Shown here piece after piece: positions 12,463-23,142 of a stretch of 64,000 nt of DNA (position 1 is its first letter; every line of letters starts with the position of its first letter). Under the pieces are notes generated by a model, which saw nothing but the letters and a program-made list of their open reading frames with translations, was not told the DNA's origin and searched no databases. This DNA is from Hofstenia miamia (Eukaryota; Xenacoelomorpha; Acoela; Hofsteniidae). Where the stretch lies: contig CABFPE010000499.1 of the NCBI GenBank assembly GCA_900660155.1, forward strand, positions 243,389-307,388, given 5' to 3'. The translations under genes were made by a program, and so were the position numbers.

Positions 12463-13193
12463 AATAATAATAATAATAAAGATTTATTATCCATATATGG
12501 ATACTAAACAGTAGTATATAAACAAAATTTACATTAATAATGAACATAAGGCACTCGGCAGAAACGACATAAACATATTGCATATTTCTTACAATTGTTT
12601 TTAACGGAATAGTTAAAGTTATTTAAAAACTGTTGTTGGAAGAAGTCTTTTAATGATCTTTTTACTTGTTTCAATGATCCATATAAATTGATGGAAGTAT
12701 TTTGATGTATATAATTTGCAAGTATTACAATTCTATTTAAATAAAAAGATCTGGTTGATTCCTTTCTTATATCCTTTGATTTGAAAATTGTAAGATTTGA
12801 AGAACGAAGCCGGTAATTTGTTGGTAGATATTCAGATATTATTTTTGATAGTTCCAAATCATATTGGTCATTCAATAGCTTATTAAAATATATTAAATCA
12901 AGTAACTGAAAATAATAAGGTATCGGAAGCATGTTTAAGCGTATCAATTGTGATTTATAATCAAGACCTGGTAGTATCCACTTAAAACATCTATGTTGAA
13001 AGGCTTCTAGCTTGTCAATTATGAAGGGGGATAATTCCATCAGAATTGAGCCATAACTTAGACATGATAATACCAATGATTTGTATAGAGTTAACTTGAT
13101 CTTAAAATGAGTTGAGTAAGGAATATTCCGTTTAATATTAGAAAAAAGATAACATATATAATCTAGAGTTAATACTCTTCGACATGCTGACAA
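12463..13193 (-). pseudogene. 5'-truncated non-LTR retrotransposon, C-terminal part and 3' end
   Basis: The minus-strand ORF 12534-13193 (219 codons) gives the region downstream of the RT palm in CR1/Jockey-type elements: LYKSLVLSCLSYGSILM, then a FQHRCFKWIL helix, RLNMLPIPYYFQLLDLIYF, and a Cys-containing end (CLCRFC). Downstream on the same strand is an AATAAA and a run of about seven TTA/ATT triplets at 12463-12480, which is the simple-repeat 3' tail such LINEs carry. The RT core and endonuclease are absent, so this is a 5'-truncated insertion. The frame is intact over its length, which suggests it is younger than the other LINE relics in the window. The exact clade was not tested. Confidence 0.8.
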
Positions 13194-13317
13194 CTTCTGG
13201 TAAATAGTAGACCTACGCCATCAGTGAGCAGTTAGATATTTGACTGATAAGTGAGCACTAGATGTGGGTGCCGCCGTCAGGCGACTACTAGTGGCGGCGT
13301 CGATCTGATAAGGTCGC

Positions 13318-13762
13318 GCGGCTGAGCAACATCAATAGAACTGGACTAGACTATATAATATTCCACATAGAAACCCTATAAGGTAAATAGCCGTTGCAGA
13401 ACCGTATATNGGCTCAGCCTGCTGGGGTCCAGCTCTAGCGAGCACGTTGAATTACCACATATAAATTCATAGTCACAAACACATACACACGGATAAAATG
13501 AGATAAATATTGTCTGCCTCTTATTATAACCGGCCAGTCTCGCTATGAATGAATTTCATGATCGTAAATTTACAGTTTTCTTTTGCTCTCAATTGCACTG
13601 CAGTGCCTTTATTCTTTTATGGCATTTAACATCCCGTTTTTTAAATATTTCGAATATTTTTTCATGGAAATCAGGTTTTTTCTTAGTGAAATGTCTATTT
13701 GTTGACGATGGGTGGTCATTAATTGTTGCTAAGCTTTTAATCTGCCACAATAAATGCTGCAT
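13318..13762. repeat. duplicated block, unit 1
   Basis: 13318-13409 equals 13779-13870. After the N at 13410, 13411-13762 matches 14113-14464, with the last 212 bases (13551-13762) identical as read. Unit 1 lacks the 242 bases present at 13871-14112 of unit 2, and the N sits exactly at that point. The ORFs inside are present in both copies, show no known motif, and are not called as genes. Confidence 0.8.
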
Positions 13763-13778
13763 AAGGTCAGTGTCTCAT

Positions 13779-14464
13779 GCGGCTGAGCAACATCAATAGA
13801 ACTGGACTAGACTATATAATATTCCACATAGAAACCCTATAAGGTAAATAGCCGTTGCAGAACCGTATATGATGCAAACAGTATTGTGAAACTATCTATC
13901 TGCAAAAAAGTTCATCATGCGCTTATAGGCAATCTGATTAATTAGACATAACCCAATCAATGTTAAACCCCACTACCCCATCAAAGACATTAAATGCAAT
14001 TTCCTTTTTATGAAAAATTTCGTTTGTCTCGATATACATATAGTTTTAGTTAACAATCGGCTCAGCCGTTTAATTTTTTTTGCGGTTGGCTGACCTGAAA
14101 TATGTCGGGGGTGGCTCAGCCTGCTGGGGTCCAGCTCTAGCGAGCACGTTGAATTACCACATATAAAACCATTGTCATCGTCAAATACATAAGCACGGCT
14201 AAAATGTGATAAAAATTGTCTGCTACTATTATTAACCGGCCAATGTCGCAATGAATTTCATGATCGTAAATTTACAGTTTTCTTTTGCTCTCAATTGCAC
14301 TGCAGTGCCTTTATTCTTTTATGGCATTTAACATCCCGTTTTTTAAATATTTCGAATATTTTTTCATGGAAATCAGGTTTTTTCTTAGTGAAATGTCTAT
14401 TTGTTGACGATGGGTGGTCATTAATTGTTGCTAAGCTTTTAATCTGCCACAATAAATGCTGCAT
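13779..14464. repeat. duplicated block, unit 2
   Basis: Complete version of the block also seen at 13318-13762, in direct orientation and 17 bases downstream. It contains the extra 242-base segment. GC-richer words such as CCGGCCGAGC occur just past its end (14545-14565). It could be a dispersed element of unknown type. It has no terminal inverted repeats that I can see. Confidence 0.8.
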
Positions 14465-16924
14465 CAGAATAGTCTCTGATGCTTGATTGTGAGAACTAAG
14501 CCAATAGGACTGGGATGTGCAACTGGTGGCCCGTGTGTCACAATCCCGCCGGCCGAGCATTTTTGGTGGGGTAATATCTTCAACATTTTATTTGACACTA
14601 TCTATTATCATTTTTCAGAAGAAATATGAATCAATTAAATTTTTTATTTTAAATGCAGTTTTGGTTGTATGTATGTATGTATGTATGACGACATGTGTGT
14701 TTTTTGTGAGAATGAGCAACAAAGTGGGTGGCAATCCGTCTCTGGATGTATTCAAAATAATGTTGCAATAGGAGATTGAAATCTTTCTCAATTTCTAGAT
14801 TGGCTATAGCGTTTGATAAAACTCGAAATCAGTTTTATTGATGATACTTATCTCTGCAATCTCATTAGATTCTAACATACTATCATAGTGAAGAAAATTA
14901 TTTCCCGTTTTTGTTTTTTTAAAGGACCCAAACTAGTAATTAAGTTTGTTTTTATCAGATTTATTTAGAAATTTAAAGGAAAATATTTGAATTAGCATTC
15001 AATTATGATCCCTGATCCCGATCTGATTTTTTCTACCCCTGAACTCTGATTCCGATTCCCCACCACCAGGAATCTGAAGCAGAACCGGTGCTGTAAGATA
15101 TTATAGCGTTCAGCGTCAATAAACAATTTGCTTTTAATGAATATTAGATGAGTGGCATGTTTTTGAATAAATTTTTCTGAAATTTTGACAAATTAAGAAA
15201 GCGTTGGATGTAATTTTTTTCTTTTCAAACATTTGCACAAAAAGCTAATACAATAATATTGAAGATAAAAACGAAATTTAGAAAAAATCACGATCTGAAC
15301 TAACTAATTGACTTTGTAAGATTTACAGAATTCTCTAAAATGCAATTTTCTGAAAACTACATTGATAGCTGTTATGACTGTCAAGCTATTTTAGTAAGAA
15401 ACATTTAGCTACGGCCATAACGGGATTAGGATACAGGTACGGCCAAGCCGATGGGTCTAGTTTTTTTGAGTAGAGGCTACAGACCTGGCGCGGGCAATGG
15501 TCCTACCCCAGCTCATCATCAATTAAAGTGATTTGTAAAAAAATGTCGAATATTCTCATTAATAACTTCTGCAAAAAACGATGTCTTATCTCAAAGAAAA
15601 TAAAAGAAAGTGGTTAAAATTTTTATGACTTATTAATTTTGTATTCTTGGTCAACACAGTCTAGTTTTCTGTTATTTTTATATAGTTTTAAGCAAAGATT
15701 CAAATTTAGATTCCCGCCTAATTAAATTTTACTGAAAACATCATGGCCTGTATTTAGTATCCTCTTGGTAATTACTAAATTCTTTGTAATATATAATTTA
15801 ATATCATCATCCAATAAGCGTTGCTGCTATTACAATATTTGGAAACTAAAAACCAATAATATTTTATACGAACCTACACCAGCCTAAAATGAATAGAGAA
15901 AACTAATTTGAATTTTTTTACGAAAGCACATTGTACGATATACATTTGAATTTACAACAGACACATTGCCAATAATTGCACCACAAGCGATTTTCTTTTC
16001 TATCAAAGAAAATCTTTGCGCTATTTTTACAAAAAAATACATACCCCCGATTGAATCCGATCCGAAAAAAAATTTCGCAATGAAATTTTGTATACTTTTT
16101 CTCGATGCCCTATGATCACTTATATATGCAAATGTCAAAGAATAGTGATTTAACATTATGGGATATAGGGCTATCGGGTCGACCTTTACCTAATGAAAAA
16201 ATAATTTAATACGCGAGGTTGTTAATCAAGACAATTAACTACGTCATCTCGAAATTAACAAGAGTAACATAAAGTAAATGAATCAAAATTAATTGTTAAA
16301 AACTATGCCTATACGTCATCATTAAATAAAGCGATGGTATGCTGTCTAACCATGTATTATGGTAACCGTTGTCGATTATTCACGTCCGCGCATGTCATCT
16401 ATTTGCAAAATTACAAACCCACACAACATCTGTATGCGAATGAATGCAAGATGCGTACTAAGTATTCCAAATATCTTTGACATTCTCTCTGGTATGTAAA
16501 TTGTTACAAGTGCTGTCGTCAGCATTCATTCTAATGAAATAACTACATTGATGACTTCTTTTGTCAAATTTGGCATTGAAATAGACATCCATCCATGTTT
16601 TAAGCATTGTCTAGTAACTTACAGCAATGTTGATTGTCATAGACAAACCAGATGGACTAACATGAATTTTGAATAAAGTATTTACAATTTAAACAAGTTG
16701 CTTTACAAATATCAACTTTTACTAAAAAATATTAGTTAATTAATTACAAGAGCTTCAAGCGTTAAAGACTTCACAATCATTATTTAACAATAAGAATTTT
16801 TTGGATCATGTTTGCTTCACTATTCTTTGTTTGTGAAATCATTTCCTCCTCAAAATAAGTCTATCATTCCTGAACATTTTAATGCAATTGCATTGTTAAT
16901 ATGATTACTTCTTGCTGCTTCCTT
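14465..16924. other. intergenic, short microsatellite, nothing else firm
   Basis: A TGTA tetranucleotide run lies at 14666-14687. GC-richer patches at 15005-15105 and 15412-15535 look like eroded repeats but match nothing I know. A 90-codon minus ORF at 15884-16156 has no recognisable motif. Confidence 0.4.
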
Positions 16925-16935
16925 TCTCTCTCTCT

Positions 16936-16971
<36 letters not shown>
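16925..16971. repeat. compound (TC)n(TA)n microsatellite
   Basis: A TC run (16925-16937) passes into a TA array (16938-16969). An isolated N follows at 16972, suggesting an uncertain assembly join at the array edge. Confidence 0.9.
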
Positions 16972-17105
16972 NAATCACCAATGAATTTGCTACCCTCCTA
17001 TTTATTAGTATTTGGATAATTTATTCTCACATCTTCAAAACAAAACTTTGTAAACTATATTTACACCATTTGCATTGAAAAATTGAAAACTCGATAACGT
17101 TTCCA

Positions 17106-17183
17106 CTAGGGCCCGGCGGTATGAACATTTTGGGAGTCGGTTCGGTTCGGTATCACTCAAAATACCGCGGTATCGGTAAGACT
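17106..17183. mobile_element. hAT-type transposon end fragment
   Basis: The run beginning AGGGCCCGGCGGTATGAAC, followed by GGTTCGGTTCGGTATC and AATACCGCGGTATCGG, matches the style of GC-rich subterminal repeats at hAT element ends. The opposite end was not found, and a TA array starts right after it, so it is a fragment. The call rests on resemblance only. Confidence 0.45.
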
Positions 17184-17184
17184 A

Positions 17185-17191
17185 TATATAA

Positions 17192-17222
<31 letters not shown>
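17185..17222. repeat. imperfect (TA)n array
   Basis: TA-rich run with few interruptions, lying between the hAT-like fragment and the Penelope-like element. A TA array also borders the second Penelope-like copy at 54.9 kb. Confidence 0.8.
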
Positions 17223-17260
17223 TTTGAAATTAAAATAAAATTTTAATGACATATATTAGA

Positions 17261-17291
17261 GCGGTTTCGATAGATAGTCGATCTTCATCAG
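17261..17291 (-). ncRNA. hammerhead-ribozyme-like core in a Penelope-like element terminus
   Basis: The minus strand reads CTGATGA, then a short hairpin-capable segment (AGAT...ATCT), then CGAAACCGC. CUGAUGA, stem II and GAAA are the invariant core of hammerhead ribozymes, which are known to lie in the terminal repeats of Penelope-like elements. Stem III is very short and the expected cleavage triplet after it is not intact (CTC rather than GUH), so activity is doubtful. A homologous but more eroded copy is at 54961-54989. Both lie on the strand opposite to the adjacent RT or GIY-YIG sequence, as expected if an inverted terminal fragment caps the 5' side. Confidence 0.5.
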
Positions 17292-17334
17292 TAAAATGGT
17301 GGTAATATTTTAAAAAGTTAAGTTTAATGTTAAG

Positions 17335-18400
17335 ATGCATTACATTAACAAAATTTGGAGATATCAAGTTCTTTCTGTCTATTTAATTATAATATATCAA
17401 AAAAGATGGATGAAATACTTAAAAAAATTCATCCCAAAGGAATATAAGCTTGAAAGCACAAAAGATTTCCTTCAAAAGTTAGACAACAAAAATTCAGTGT
17501 TAAAACTTTTTGAGAGCATAATGTGTAGATAAGACATAAAATCGCTTTTCACCAACATTCATATTGAAGAAACTATAGATCATATAATAAATATAATACC
17601 AGGAGAAAATTTACCAATGAATCATAAAAGTTTAAGAACACTTGTGACACTTGCCTGCAAGAACACCCATTTCATTTTCAACGACACATTCTACAAACAA
17701 ATAAATGGAATTGCAATGGGGTTAACACTTGGACCAACTATGGAAAATTTTTGCTTAGATATTATTGAAAAACAGCTTAAAAATGAAAGCAGGAAAACTT
17801 TTCAATAATTTATTCTCGCTATGTGGATGATATATTTTGCATATTTAAATCTAAAGATGATGTAAAATTATTTCATTCCAAGATTAACAACATATTACCA
17901 ACAATAACATTTCCAATAGAAAACGAAGAAAATAATAGGTTGCATTTCTAAATATAACATTAATTAGAAAATCAAGAAAAATCGCATTTTAGTGACATAA
18001 GAAGTCAACTAACACTGGACTGTACATACCTTACAACTCCTCAACATAAAATTAATACTATAAAAACTTTGATCAACTAAGCCTATATAAAATCATCCAA
18101 TTATAAGAACTTAACAACAGCAATAGATGAAAGAGTTACCATTCTTACAAAAACGGGTATCCACATAAACTTTCAAAGAAAGAAATTGATAAAATACTTA
18201 ATCAAGATAGGAAATTGAAAAAATCAATGCCAGAAAACAGCTATTGGAAGTTCCATTATATTGAAAGAAATAGACAATCTATTCATTTGCAAAATTGTCA
18301 AATTTTTTGCAATACTCAGACTTCCAACTTGTAAGGATTGCTTTGTTTATCTAATTCGTAGTTCAGGAACGCAATGTAATGTATTCAGTCTAAGCCCTAA
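17335..18400 (+). pseudogene. Penelope-like element reverse transcriptase, broken
   Basis: The plus-strand frames give, in order, YLKKFIPKEYKLESTKDF, DIKSLFTNIHIEETIDHII, HFIFNDTFYKQINGIAMG and LGPTMENF. After a +1 shift comes SRYVDDIFCIFK (YVDD at 17820-17831), then ITFPIEN. DxxSLFTNIP, the thumb-side GxAMGxxLGP and YVDD are typical of Penelope-like RTs and unlike LINE RTs. A stop at 17530-17532 precedes the catalytic Asp, the frame shifts near 17805, and stops follow after 17940, so the copy is dead. Downstream sequence to about 18400 has remnants of the connector region. The GIY-YIG nuclease domain is not present here, but a related one is found at 55.1 kb. Confidence 0.85.
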
Positions 18401-18499
18401 GCTTAAGCCAAAATTCTGAGATTGATCGACTCTATAATTTGATTATCGAATAGCCCTAGTATATATGTATATATACGTGAATGTAGCACTAATCTATTA

Positions 18500-19650
18500 G
18501 GCTTTATTATGACATGGAATCTATTGAAGAAGTCATAAACATTCTAAATGAAAATGCCAATCCAATAGTTGATGTATGGAAAGTTAGTAAATATAAGCAA
18601 CCAATAATGGTTAGGGATAGATGAACTTCTCTATAATGAAAATTTTAACAAAGAAGATCTTAAAATTCCAAGTCAACAACTACATCTATTTTACAACCGG
18701 AAATTCAAGTAGAATCAGAAACAATATATGTTTCAATTGTTTTCTAATCAACACTTGCTCAAAACAGAAAAACAATTCTTGAAAAATAAATAAATCTGAT
18801 TTTAATAGAAAATCCTATATCACTTTACGCAATGACTTTTTAAATTTAATTAAGAAGAATAACGAAGAATATTATTGTAGAAGTTTGAATCAATAGAAAT
18901 AACTCTAAATTACTTTACCAGTTCATTGAATAGTTGAATTATAATCCAGAAACAAGTAAAATCATAATTATTATGACTATTCTTAACTATTTCAACTGTA
19001 AAAATTAAAGCATATTCTGCAAAGTTTAAGGACAATTCTACATGATTATCATATTCCTCCCTTTTATTCATCTAATCTAACACTTTCAGACTTTCTTCCC
19101 ATTTCAGTTGAATCAACTATTGATGTCATTAAGTGATGCATTATGTGAACTTGTAGTTACGAATAATTGTTTAAAGATTAATAATGTTAAATGTTACTGA
19201 CCAGTAGCTAATTTGGCGTGAATATATAAACTCTTAGAAAAAACCTATTGGTTGAATTAGTTGATTTTCTAGAAAATTATGATATACATAGTTCTCAGTC
19301 TGGTTACAGAAAAGATCTTTCAACCGAAACATTACTTGTAAAATGAATAGATGATATCATTCATGCAAGAGGTTCAAATGAATGCACCATGCTAGCACTC
19401 TTGGATCAAAGTGCACATCATTCTATATTAATTAAAAATTGTGGAGTAAGGCATACTTTTCTCAAATGCCTTAAATCATATTTGACGTAAAGAATACAAT
19501 AAGTTTCATTAAATAACATAAAATCCAAAATGTTAAAAAATACAAGTGGAGTGCCCTACTTTGTTTATGATTTATAACTCTTTTATAGGCAAATACTCCT
19601 AGCTTCTCATGTAATTAAATATCATATATATGCCAGTTTTACACACATTT
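18500..19650 (+). pseudogene. non-LTR retrotransposon relic with RT blocks
   Basis: At 18795-18895 the frame gives RKSYITLRNDFLNLIKKNNEEYY, typical of the linker between endonuclease and RT. Around 19195-19330 there are LLEKTYWLNQLVDFLENYDIH-like and SQSGYRKDLSTETLLVK pieces, the STETALL block of CR1/L2-type RTs. NECTMLALLDQSAHHSILI follows, in place of the LDLSAAFDTVDHSIL block, then SLNNIKSKMLKNTSGVP. Stops and small deletions are frequent and the YxDD region is lost. This copy lies directly downstream of the Penelope-like relic, and the boundary between them near 18480 is uncertain. Confidence 0.75.
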
Positions 19651-20251
19651 TTGTAACAGCAAATTAATTAAAATATGCAACTTAGAAAGACTACTATTTT
19701 CTGAGTATCAAATTTTAAATACTTCAAAAACTAATATCTTAACACTTTTTAGTAATTAACGTTTTAATGAATATACTGAAACAATTTGGGATTCTAGCTA
19801 AGTATACAATATATATAATATATTTATATATGTATACATAATTATAATTGCATATAATTCAACTATAGGAATCCCAAAAGCACGTCTTAAAAATGAAATT
19901 GTACTTAAAATAATTTGAGCAATGTAACATGCTTAATATTCAAAGACACGTCATTATTTTATTAACTGAAATAGAAATAGATGTTGAGTTGATTGTTTAT
20001 ACTAAAGAAATATTTTAGAAATAAATAATAGTGTAATTACTTCACAATATATTTTTGTTTAGTTATTTTAGAAAAACAGTCAAAATTGGGTTGGCAGTTT
20101 TAATTCCAGATTATATAAACAATATTCCTTCGTCTGCAAATACTAACTTGCAACTGCAGCGACATCTAAAATCCTATTGTAATTACGGGAGATTTATTTT
20201 ACACTATTGCTGTTAGATGATTGGCTAAACTCTAAACATAATTACAGCAAG
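19651..20251. other. upstream region of the fibrinogen-domain gene
   Basis: AT-rich, with several TATATA runs near 19805-19855. No other gene seen. It presumably contains the promoter of the gene at 20.27 kb. Confidence 0.4.
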
Positions 20252-20257
20252 TATAAA
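20252..20257 (+). promoter_or_regulatory. candidate TATA box
   Basis: TATAAA lies 11 bases before the first ATG (20268) and 35 bases before the second in-frame ATG (20292). If it is a working TATA box, transcription would begin near 20280, favouring the second ATG. A cryptic acceptor (TTACAG at 20242-20247) just upstream is an alternative reading, in which this region is an internal exon. Confidence 0.45.
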
Positions 20258-20267
20258 TGCGTTCAAC

Positions 20268-21807
20268 ATGTTAGATTCTAACCGTCTTACAATGCTAACT
20301 TCGCTTGTTTTATCAAATATTACGTTGTTGATGATAAACGACACATCCATTTTTGATTATGACTGCGATGACATCCACAAAAGCGGTCATACATTAAGTG
20401 GTATTTATGGATTAGTACAGAACCTTTCTTATGTGAACCATGCATTTCTAATAGTATGTCAAATGGAAACGTATAAAGGGGGCGCTGGCTGGACGGTGAT
20501 TCAAAGGAAAACGGATAATTCCATAAACTTCAACAGAAGTTGGATCGAGTACAGTGTAGGATTTGGAAATTTGGAGAATTCGTTTTGGTTGGGTAATGAA
20601 CTACTGTACCAAAAAACTTATAGAAATAAGTATGAAGTATATATTGAACTCATTGACACAAGAAACAGAACTAAGTAAGCATTTGCGAGTATTAGCCCAT
20701 TATTTTGTGTATTACAATACAGTTAATTAACATCAGCAGCTTCAGATGATTATACATGAAGCTCACTAATTTGTTAACATCAGCAGCTTCAGATGATTAT
20801 ACATGAAGCTCACTAATTTGTTAACATCAGCAGCTTCAGATGATTATACATGAAGCTCACTAATTTGTTAACATCAGCAGCTTCAGATGATTATACATGA
20901 AGCTCACTAATTTGTTAACATCAGCAGCTTCAGATGATTATACATGAAGCTCACTAATTTGTTAACATCAGCAGCTTCAGATGATTATACATGAAGCTCA
21001 CTAATTTGTTAACATCAGCAGCTTCAGATGATTATACATGAAGCTCACTAATTTGTTAACATCAGCAGCTTCAGATGATTATACATGAAGCTCACTAATT
21101 TGTTAACATCAGCAGCTTCAGATGATTATACATGAAGCTCACTAATTTGTTAACATCAGCAGCTTCAGATGATTATACATGAAGCTCACTAATTTGTTCT
21201 CAAAATTTATATCCACTTTTCCATTGCATTTGTTAGAAGTTTCTTGTTCAGAGCTAGAATGACATCATATTAAATGTATATTTACATTGCTCTGCTTAAT
21301 TCATTTTGCTATTTTTCTATCTAATTTAATTCATTGAAGGCATCAATTCAAATTTTCATTACTTTATTGATGAAAGGATATCTAGCTAAGACAATATACT
21401 TTTCCAATAGCAATATATTAAATCCAAGGTATGCCTAAATTCAAGCTTAATATTGAACTCTTAGGTATGCGAGATTTGAAAACTTCAAAGTCAGTGATGT
21501 CTCAAAGAAGTATAAATTAACAGTGGAACATCAAACAGGCACATTAGGCATCGCTTTAAAGGAGCATGATGGGATGATGTTCAGCACCTATGATCAAGAT
21601 AATGACTTATCGACCTTAGAAAACTGTGCTGTAACTAATGAATGTGGATGGTGGTTTAACAACTGCGTGGCTGCAAATCTCAACGGTCTTCTTAGTAAGA
21701 ACGCCAGTAGTTATCCAATACACAGATCTGCACGCTGGAACAGTTTAATTAAAGACAACAACATTAAAATAAGTTATGTAGCAATGATGATCCGGAAAAT
21801 AAGTTGA
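20268..21807 (+). CDS. secreted fibrinogen-related protein (FReD), two exons
   Basis: Exon 1 (20268-20674) ends at AA/GTAAGC and exon 2 (21465-21807) starts after CTCTTAG. The intron is phase 2 and the joined frame is 249 codons. Residues 9-24 form a hydrophobic signal peptide, suggesting secretion. The C-terminal fibrinogen domain fills residues 31-249: the first Cys pair is C33 and C64, followed by GAGWTVIQRK (72-81), FGNLENSFWLGNE, and the calcium-loop motif DQDND (179-183). The second pair is C190 and C203, within NCAV...CGWW.NNC...NLNG. All landmarks and the length of about 219 residues fit a full domain. Such proteins act as extracellular lectins, often in immunity or adhesion; that role is family knowledge, not shown here. 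No coiled coil or collagen region precedes the domain. The start is either M1 or M9. An AATAAA follows the stop by about 155 bases. Confidence 0.9.
20727..21196. repeat. intronic minisatellite, ten 47-bp units
   Basis: Ten head-to-tail units of exactly 47 bp, starting TTAACATCAGCAGC and ending CTCACTAATTTG, identical as read. Each unit contains the dyad AGCTTCA ... TGAAGCT separated by 12 bases, so each could form a small hairpin. The array fills 60 percent of the 790-bp intron of the fibrinogen-domain gene. There are no unique spacers between units, so it is not a CRISPR array. Confidence 0.97.
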
Positions 21808-21963
21808 CCAAAGATTAGCTTATAGTATATAGTGCAATTTTATTTGTTTTTTTATTAGGTGTAAGTTGACTTTTAATTTTGTATTTTATTGAAGTTTTTA
21901 GTTACTAGTATGTTTTCGTTGTCATGATCATAGCTCAAAACTATGATTTAGTGATCTTAATGA

Positions 21964-21969
21964 AATAAA
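21964..21969 (+). promoter_or_regulatory. polyadenylation signal of the fibrinogen-domain gene
   Basis: Canonical AATAAA about 155 bases past the stop codon, followed within 30-50 bases by GT-rich sequence (GTTTGTGTTTGTTG), as expected of a cleavage and polyadenylation site. Confidence 0.65.
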
Positions 21970-21989
21970 AATGTTAATAAGTTTGTGTT

Positions 21990-23142
21990 TGTTGTTAAAT
22001 TCTGCAAAAATTAATTTTTGTTATTACTTAGGCAAGAAACATTCTTCCTTCTCAATGAGGTCATTGTAGGTGCAAATTATCTCTGGAATTAGTGTATTAC
22101 ATATCCAAAAAGAAAGTATTCCATTCTGAATTAGGTAGAAATTAAGCATCATCTCAAAATTATATCATATGTTAACCTTCTTATAGTTTGAGAAATTTAA
22201 GGAAACAATTTAGACATGAGATCACTTTAGAATAATTCCTATAATGCAAAATTATTGTCTTTGTATCCGATCTAGAAAAAACTGACCTTCACATTAGTTC
22301 ACTTGACATCTACTTTTGTGTAAATTCATAATATGCAACATATCCTACATAGAAAAGAACTAGTGACTATTGTTAAGACGCGCGCAAACTTTGCTTATTA
22401 AGACTACGTGTCAATAGCTTGATGTACTTAATTGTAATTAATACCAGTGCCTAGATTGAAATAATGATTCGCGAAGTATGTTAATTGCATTTATCATCAG
22501 CTCGGTATTACCTCAGATTCACGCGTGGTTAAACCACAAGAATTTCCGTAAGCTGATGTTTTGGATGTCTATATGTAATCTTCAATACAATGAAATTACA
22601 CTGTACAAGTTCTTTCTTATACAAATAAATTAACTAATTTGTCTACATTAGCAGGATCCAAAAGCCCCACTAGTTTGTAGTCATGTTTCCACCTTTTGAT
22701 AGCCTTCTCATTCGACACTCTCCTGCTCAAAACCGTAAGAAATTTCGAAGCTATTGAAGGTAGACGACATCCTCTTGTGAAAGTACAGTTAGAAACTCCT
22801 TCAATTAGTTTTCATTTTGTTTGGAGGGTAGGATCCAGTCGCATACGATTTACTGGTGCTAAATATTGAATGTAACATGGAATTGGGAAAATAAATGAAA
22901 ACAATGAGACCACTAATGGCAGAATATTAGTTATATTCTTTGGCATTTTTTTGAAAATAGAAGTTATGCTGTGGTACCAAGGAACCAAATATCGCAATGA
23001 TATGTGACAGCATATCAGTATCAGTATCAATAAAAATCTAGTAATCAGTGTTTATCACATAAATTTTTCGGAGCACAGCTTTATATACATTTAATTCAAT
23101 TTCATTAATACTGCTACACACCATCTTGTGTTGAAAACAGTT
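21990..23142. other. intergenic, one nested inverted repeat
   Basis: 22495-22558 is bounded by CATCAGCT and AGCTGATG and contains the palindrome GTGGTTAAACCAC. No gene is recognised. A 72-codon minus ORF (22812-23030) has a hydrophobic character but no motif. Confidence 0.4.

Noticed and set aside
13545..14560. Four ORFs of 63-92 codons in the duplicated block
   Set aside because: They overlap each other on both strands, exist in both repeat units and show no protein motif.
20727..21196. CRISPR array
   Set aside because: The 47-bp units are contiguous with no unique spacers, and the setting is an animal intron.
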